DNA of 17,737 bases, taken from 630D-37 sp037447295. Its GTDB lineage: Bacteria > Chloroflexota > Anaerolineae > Anaerolineales > Villigracilaceae. The position numbers and the translations under genes were made by a program. The stretch is from contig JBBIGZ010000059.1 of assembly GCA_037447295.1 (NCBI GenBank), positions 1 to 17,737 on the forward strand. Direction: 5' to 3'. The notes beneath the pieces were generated by a model, which saw nothing but the letters and a program-made list of their open reading frames with translations, was not told where the DNA came from and made no database searches. Of this stretch, positions 13,896 through 17,737 are shown one piece after another; position 1 is the first letter of the stretch, and each line of letters begins with the position of its first letter.

Positions 13896-13906
13896 CCCTC
13901 CTTTTT
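13883..13906 (+). terminator. intrinsic terminator overlapping the Rieske stop codon
   Basis: GGAGGG (13883-13888) pairs with CCCTCC (13896-13901) over a seven-base loop that includes the TAA stop, and TTTTT follows. A ribosome finishing the Rieske gene would cover the left arm, so termination may depend on translation. Confidence 0.7.
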
Positions 13907-13911
13907 GCGCC

Positions 13912-14376
13912 ATGAGCGTGCACCGCCTGATCCGCCAACAGTTCATCCCTGCCCCGATCGATCGGGTCTGGGCTTACTTCTCTACACCGGCCAATCTGAA
14001 CGAAATGACCCCTCCCGATCTGGATTTCGAGATCGTGGCCGGGGGCGAACCGCCGATGTACGAAGGGCAGATCATCGAGTACCGTGTGCGCTTCGTGCCC
14101 TTCTTACGCTCCCTTTGGCTGACCGAGATCGCACACGTTCGGGAAGGATACTATTTCGTGGACGAACAGCGCATCGGCCCCTATCGTTTTTGGTACCATG
14201 AGCATATCTTCGAGCCGGCCGAGGGTGGCGTTTGGATGACCGACTGCGTCACCTACGTGCTGCCTTTTGGCCTACTAGGCGATCTGGTGCACGCTATTTG
14301 GGTGCGGCATAAATTGAATCGCATCTTCGATTTCCGTCGCCAAAAGGTGATTGAGCTCTTCGGAGAACCGACATGA
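13912..14376 (+). CDS. SRPBCC (START-like) ligand-binding domain protein
   Basis: 154 residues that make up a single SRPBCC helix-grip fold: the N-terminal strand HRLIRQQFIPAPIDRVWAYF, the FSTPANLNEMTPPDL helix-turn, a central beta sheet containing GPYRFWYHEHIFEP, TDCVTYVLPFGLLGDL, and a long C-terminal helix ending FDFRRQKVIELF. From memory it matches the COG4276-type SRPBCC proteins often found beside photolyase genes. These proteins have a hydrophobic pocket; the ligand is not known. It begins the operon with uvsE, SDR and a membrane protein. No strong ribosome-binding site precedes the ATG. Confidence 0.82.
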   Translation: MSVHRLIRQQFIPAPIDRVWAYFSTPANLNEMTPPDLDFEIVAGGEPPMYEGQIIEYRVRFVPFLRSLWLTEIAHVREGYYFVDEQRIGPYRFWYHEHIFEPAEGGVWMTDCVTYVLPFGLLGDLVHAIWVRHKLNRIFDFRRQKVIELFGEPT

Positions 14377-14403
14377 GCGCCCTCCGGCTACCCTTCTCAG
14401 CCT

Positions 14404-15285
14404 ATGGCTCTTCAACGAATCGGATATCCGTGCGTATCCCTGCTGCTTGATCGCACGACCAATCACACTTGCACCTTAAAAAACGCTACGCCCGAAAGGC
14501 TACGCGCGCTGATCCGCCGCAACCTGGACGATCTCCTGGCGATCCTGCGACACAACTCGGAGCACGGTTGGCTCCTGTTCCGCATCGGTTCGAGCGTCAT
14601 CCCCTTCGGCTCCCATCCGATCAACACCATCCCCTGGTGGCGCGAGTTCAAGAGGGAGTTGCAGGAAACGGGAGCGCTCATCCGTAGAGAGAGCATGCGC
14701 GTCTCGTTCCATCCTGGCCAGTACACCGTCCTGAATTCTCCGGATGCAGGAATTGTCGCACGCGCCGTGAAAGAAATTGTCTACTCCGCCCGTTTCCTGA
14801 GCGAGCTCGGGCTGGATTTCGAGCATAAGATCGTCCTGCACATTGGCGGCACCTACGGCGATAAAGCTGCTGCCGTGGAACGCTTTTGCGCTGCGATGCT
14901 GGAGATTGAGCCGGATGTGCGCCGTCGCATCGTGATCGAGAACGATGAGCACAGCTACACCCCCGCCGATGTTTTGGCGATTGCACAGCAAACCAACCTG
15001 CCCGTCGTCTTCGATAACTTGCACTACCTGGCCAATCCCGGCGAAGGTGCGCTAGAAGAGCTGATCCCAGCGGTCTTCCGCACCTGGCGGGAAATGGATG
15101 GAAGGCCCAAAGTTCACTTTTCTGCCCAAGCTATCGGCAGGCGCCGCGGTCACCATGCCGATGGCGTTGATCCGGCCGAATTCAGGACGTGGATCGAGCG
15201 TTGGAGCTTATTCGGCGATTTCGATTTGATGCTTGAAGCGAAACACAAAGATCGAGCCCTGCTAGAGTTGGAGAGAACACGATGA
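14404..15285 (+). CDS. uvsE: UV-damage endonuclease UvsE/UVDE
   Basis: A TIM-barrel nuclease that nicks DNA 5' to UV photoproducts, starting alternative excision repair. 293 residues, normal length. The metal ligands of the family are all present: H103 (FHPGQY), H146 (VLHIGG), E179 (IENDE), D204 and H207 (FDNLHY), H238 (KVHFS), H251 (HHADG) and E278 (MLEAKHK). K236, two residues before H238, corresponds to the modified lysine of the Thermus enzyme. Q106 and Y107, which probe the lesion, are conserved. The N-terminus RIGYPCVS differs slightly from the usual RIGYPC-x-N. No ribosome-binding site is obvious before the ATG. It overlaps the SDR gene by ATGA. Confidence 0.93.
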   Translation: MALQRIGYPCVSLLLDRTTNHTCTLKNATPERLRALIRRNLDDLLAILRHNSEHGWLLFRIGSSVIPFGSHPINTIPWWREFKRELQETGALIRRESMRVSFHPGQYTVLNSPDAGIVARAVKEIVYSARFLSELGLDFEHKIVLHIGGTYGDKAAAVERFCAAMLEIEPDVRRRIVIENDEHSYTPADVLAIAQQTNLPVVFDNLHYLANPGEGALEELIPAVFRTWREMDGRPKVHFSAQAIGRRRGHHADGVDPAEFRTWIERWSLFGDFDLMLEAKHKDRALLELERTR

Positions 15286-15911
15286 AACATGCGATCATTT
15301 GGGGCGCAGCCGGCGGGATCGGCAAAGCCCTGACCGAACAACTGGTAAGAGAACATTTCAAGGTGGTTGCAATCTCGCGCCGCCCGCATGACCTGGAAAC
15401 GATCACCCCTCACGTGCTGACCGCCGACGTGACGCAACCCTCTCAGGTGGCACTTGCAGCACGCTTGGCCGGCGATCTCATTCCCGATTTCGACCTGTTC
15501 GTATACACCGTGGGAGACATTATGGCAGTGAAGATCGCCGAGCTGAGCGCAGAAGACTGGAATCGCATCCTTTCGGTCAATCTGACGGGAGCTTTCCTCA
15601 CCGTCCAGGCCAGCCTTCCCCTGCTAACGTCGAATGCGCACATTGTCTTCATCGGCGCAAACCACGAGCGGTTGCGCTTGCCAGGACTAAGCACCTACGC
15701 AGCGGCCAAAGCCGGCTTGGAGGTCTTTGCCGAGGTGCTCCGCAAGGAAACGCGCCGCAAAATCCTAGTGGTCCGCCCTGGCGCGGTCCAAACGCCACTC
15801 TGGTCCAAAGTTCCCTTCCCGCTGCCCAAAAACGCTCTGCTGCCCGAAGCGATGGCACGCCTGATCTACGCTGCGATCCTAGAGGGAAAAGAGGGAGTGC
15901 TTGACCTGTGA
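15282..15911 (+). CDS. short-chain dehydrogenase/reductase-like protein lacking the catalytic serine
   Basis: A 209-residue Rossmann protein. The cofactor motif G-x3-G-x-G is at residues 8-14 (GAAGGIG). N100 in SVNLTG, Y139 and K143 in YAAAK are conserved. The catalytic serine expected 13 residues before Y139 is Ala126 (in FIGANHERL), so classical dehydrogenase activity is doubtful unless another group substitutes. Its start overlaps uvsE by four bases (ATGA) and its end overlaps the next gene by four (GTGA). SDR proteins are common neighbours of SRPBCC and photolyase genes, which supports a shared light or UV context. Confidence 0.85.
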   Translation: MKHAIIWGAAGGIGKALTEQLVREHFKVVAISRRPHDLETITPHVLTADVTQPSQVALAARLAGDLIPDFDLFVYTVGDIMAVKIAELSAEDWNRILSVNLTGAFLTVQASLPLLTSNAHIVFIGANHERLRLPGLSTYAAAKAGLEVFAEVLRKETRRKILVVRPGAVQTPLWSKVPFPLPKNALLPEAMARLIYAAILEGKEGVLDL

Positions 15912-16411
15912 TTGCGGATGGAAAGAGCACCGAACACCCACCCGACCGGCTGGGGAGAGCGATGAAGAACATCTGGGAATTCCAAGCCGATCTCACCCGC
16001 CGCCTGGCTCTGGGAGCGGTCATAAGCATCCTGCTCGGATTGGGCATGCTCCTGCTGCATACCCCGCTTTGGCGGGGAATGGCTTTCCAATTTATCGGCT
16101 GGGGAGCGGTGGATTGGATTATTGCCATCGCCGGGGCAATCGGCTCACGGCGGGCACGTGCCCGTCAGCACAGTCCAGAAGCGCCGGAAGTCACCCGGCG
16201 GGAAGCACAAAAGCTGGAGCGCATCCTGTGGATCAACACCGGCCTGGACGTTCTCTACATGCTCGGCGGGGCACTGGTAGCGCTCTTCCCCGGCGCTTCA
16301 AATGCTTTTTGGCTGGGGACTGGGATAGGCATCGTATTACAGGGAGGATTCCTGTTCTTTTTCGACCTGATTCACGCTTGGCAGATTCGGCAAAGCGTGC
16401 TGCCAAGATGA
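15908..16411 (+). CDS. four-helix membrane protein, unknown function
   Basis: The GTG at 15908 overlaps the SDR stop as GTGA and gives 167 residues; an ATG at 15962 would give 149. Membrane helices are likely near residues 33-50, 58-79, 105-128 and 134-154, with a charged cytoplasmic-looking loop (80-103, RRARARQ...RREAQKLER). The two helix pairs look alike (a Trp/Asp-containing second helix of each pair), hinting at an internal duplication. It may belong to the DUF6992 group, which I cannot confirm. It is the last gene of the uvsE operon. Confidence 0.75.
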   Translation: MIADGKSTEHPPDRLGRAMKNIWEFQADLTRRLALGAVISILLGLGMLLLHTPLWRGMAFQFIGWGAVDWIIAIAGAIGSRRARARQHSPEAPEVTRREAQKLERILWINTGLDVLYMLGGALVALFPGASNAFWLGTGIGIVLQGGFLFFFDLIHAWQIRQSVLPR

Positions 16412-16421
16412 GAAAGATTTA

Positions 16422-16463
16422 GGGGATATTCTTGTAGGTGCTGAGCAGTATGCCCCCTTTTTT
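16422..16463 (+). terminator. probable terminator of the uvsE operon
   Basis: GGGGATA (16422-16428) pairs with TAT-(G)-CCCC (16449-16457 region) with one bulged G, and is followed by six T's. The loop is about 20 bases, so it is imperfect, but its place just after the last gene supports it. Confidence 0.55.
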
Positions 16464-16491
16464 AGCTCGCACGTGGGACAAAACGTTGCGC

Positions 16492-16952
16492 TTATAGCTC
16501 TTGAGTTCGAGAAGCGCGCCGCTGCTCCCTCATCCACTCGATAAAGCGCACAAAAACTTCTCCCTCTTCCCATTCTTTATCCGTCGGCCCGTACCAGCTG
16601 AAAGGTGGTGTTCTGCTCACGGTTGCGCCAAAGGCAATCCAGCAGGGCAAAGAAGAACTCCCGCGCCGGCCGGTCTTCGGAACGGAACTCGAAGCCCCAC
16701 AGTCCCTCGGCTGGGGTGAGGGCCTGTTCGCCGACAAAAGGGGTAAAGCGCCACGGCCACCCCCAGCCCGGCCACCACGCCGAGCAAAAGGGTCACAAGT
16801 GGGAGCCACTCCGGAATCGTCCATCCCTGTTGCCAGCTCAGCCAGATGGGGATGCCGAGCCAGATGCCAAAGAAGATTACCAGGAAGAGCACGGTGGGCA
16901 GGATGACGCTAGAGCAGGCGGCGGTATAGGGAATGGTGACCTTTCTGACCAT
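16492..16952 (-). pseudogene. membrane protein gene broken by two apparent frameshifts
   Basis: A single ancestral gene is readable only by changing frame twice. Part 1, from the ATG at 16952 (GGAGA before it), encodes two membrane helices (PTVLFLVIFFGIWLGIPIW and VTLLLGVVAGLGVAVALYPF). At a homopolymer near 16736-16743 (CCCCTTTT on the coding strand) one extra base shifts the frame. Part 2 then reads FVGEQALTPAEGLWGFEFRS... to LVRADG and a stop at 16577. A second one-base shift near 16580-16600 restores a frame reading DKEWEEGEVFVRFIEWMREQ to the stop at 16492. All parts look coding in only one frame each. Sequencing error at homopolymers is the alternative. Family unknown. Confidence 0.65.
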
Positions 16953-16973
16953 CGGGTCTCCATATAGGTCTTT

Positions 16974-17230
16974 TCATTGGTCTAACGACTTAATTTCCCA
17001 CCCGCAAACCCGACACTGCTTGGGCAGATGCACCACTTCTTTGTCCGCCTTTTCTACCCGATGCAGCGTCTTGCCTTTCGCTGCTCGGCAGTTTGTAGCT
17101 AGTTGCTGCTGTTCATTCCCAACCGAGGACACAAATCGGCATTTTTGGCTTGTAGGCGAGCATTCTCTGCTTCCAGTGCAGTCAACTGCCGTTTGAGTAG
17201 GTCGGCAATCGTCGGTGAGGTTTTTACCAT
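16974..17230 (-). mobile_element. IS66-type transposase N-terminal remnant
   Basis: From the ATG at 17230 one frame reads MVKTSPTIADLLKRQ, then LEAENARLQAKNADL and RLGMNSSN before a stop (17099-17101). This is the leucine-zipper and NSSN start of IS66 (TnpC) transposases. In another frame the next stretch reads KGKTLHRVEKADKEVV, then CRVCGWEI, the IS66 zinc-finger segment, ending at 16974. The SKPPSSD and basic linker normally between them is missing, and the catalytic core is absent. So this is a deleted, frameshifted relic. No terminal inverted repeats were recognised. Confidence 0.7.
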
Positions 17231-17307
17231 GCAAGTAGTTTATCACGTTTTATGGGTAGGAGGGGTAGGTAGTTACCTCCCAATGGCGCGCTTTGAGCGG
17301 GTTCAGC

Positions 17308-17737
17308 TTACGGGCAATGGCGGCGCAGCGCGGCCTCAATTCGTTGGCGATCGCGCGCTTTGCGCGGCTTCAGCGCCAGGGCGCGGCGCAAATGCTGGCA
17401 GGCCTCTTTCTGTCTCCCCTGGGGGATCAGGCAATCCACAGCGAAATGGTAGTGGTTAAGGGCGTTCTTTTCGTCCAGCGCCAGCGCTTCGTGAAAGCAA
17501 TCTTCGGCCTGGGCATAGTCTTTGCGGCGGGCGAGCACGCCGCCCAGCGTGGAGAGCAGCAGGGCACGCCCGCGCCGCTCGCCCACCTGCTCCAGCCCCC
17601 GGCGCAGGATGTTTTCCGCCTGATCCGGTCTGCCGTTCTGGGCTTCCAGCAGCGCCCAGGCTTGTAAGGTCGGCGCGTTTTTGGGGTCGGCCTGGCTGGC
17701 GCGCTCGAACAGGCGGCGGGCCTCTTCGATCCGCCCC
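17308..17737 (-). CDS. TPR-repeat protein, C-terminal part (5' cut by window edge)
   Basis: The minus-strand frame is open from the window edge to the stop at 17308, giving 142 C-terminal residues. It contains about three to four tetratricopeptide repeats: EARRLFERASQADPKNAP, PDQAENILRRGLE, YAQAEDCFHEALALDEKNA, and KEACQHLRRALALKPRKA, with the usual small-residue and Pro spacing. TPR domains mediate protein contacts, so no specific function can be given. The GTG at 17586 is internal. The DNA is strongly GC-rich compared with the neighbouring relic, as expected for an intact gene. Confidence 0.85.
   Translation of the reverse strand, partial: GRIEEARRLFERASQADPKNAPTLQAWALLEAQNGRPDQAENILRRGLEQVGERRGRALLLSTLGGVLARRKDYAQAEDCFHEALALDEKNALNHYHFAVDCLIPQGRQKEACQHLRRALALKPRKARDRQRIEAALRRHCP

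Overview
The window looks like a chromosomal segment of a moderately GC-rich bacterium, probably a Chloroflexota (Anaerolineae-like) member. That assignment is an inference from the style of the proteins and the mixture of genes; no rRNA or other taxonomic marker is present. No tRNA, rRNA or CRISPR array was seen.

Layout. (1) 1-3300, plus strand: the tail of an OmpR/PhoB-type response regulator, then a tightly overlapped aromatic/quinone operon aroK-aroB-aroQ-menH. AroB carries a 30-residue tail overprinted on the start of aroQ. (2) 3268-4320: a lone Xer-type tyrosine recombinase on the minus strand, driven by a consensus promoter. A perfect 28-bp palindrome with the 11+6+11 layout of a chromosome-dimer-resolution (dif) site overlaps that promoter. 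GC skew on the plus strand changes sign at the palindrome, and GGGNAGGG octamers switch strand across it, as expected at a replication terminus. (3) 4320-6600: an AT-rich intergenic stretch with nested inverted repeats and one copy of a short dispersed repeat, then a D-amino-acid-oxidase-family FAD enzyme coupled to a five-helix membrane protein, then a second copy of the repeat. (4) 10699-6612, minus strand: a six-gene operon of two small or membrane proteins, a 71-residue protein, a second FAD oxidoreductase, an M20 amidohydrolase and a membrane-anchored coiled-coil protein with a Holliday-junction-resolvase-like nuclease domain. (5) 10688-12940: glmS with a roughly 300-nt leader full of hairpins, some mutually exclusive, and a good intrinsic terminator. 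(6) 12941-13514: a non-coding island with a 12-bp-arm inverted repeat and internal direct repeats. (7) 13524-16463: a Rieske ferredoxin with its own terminator, then a translationally coupled SRPBCC-uvsE-SDR-membrane protein operon that resembles photolyase-associated clusters but has the UV-damage endonuclease UvsE in the repair slot. (8) 16492-17737, minus strand: a decaying region with a membrane-protein gene broken by two apparent frameshifts and an IS66-type transposase N-terminal remnant, then the end of a TPR protein that runs off the window.

How the genes work together. AroB, AroQ and AroK supply three shikimate-pathway steps toward chorismate, and MenH acts in menaquinone synthesis, which starts from chorismate. 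The recombinase and the palindrome form a plausible single-recombinase dimer-resolution unit. The two FAD enzymes and the M20 hydrolase suggest catabolism of amino acids or N-acyl amino acids. GlmS feeds cell-wall amino sugars. The UvsE cluster points to UV or light-stress response. The most interesting part is the recombinase-palindrome-skew junction near 4.3 kb.
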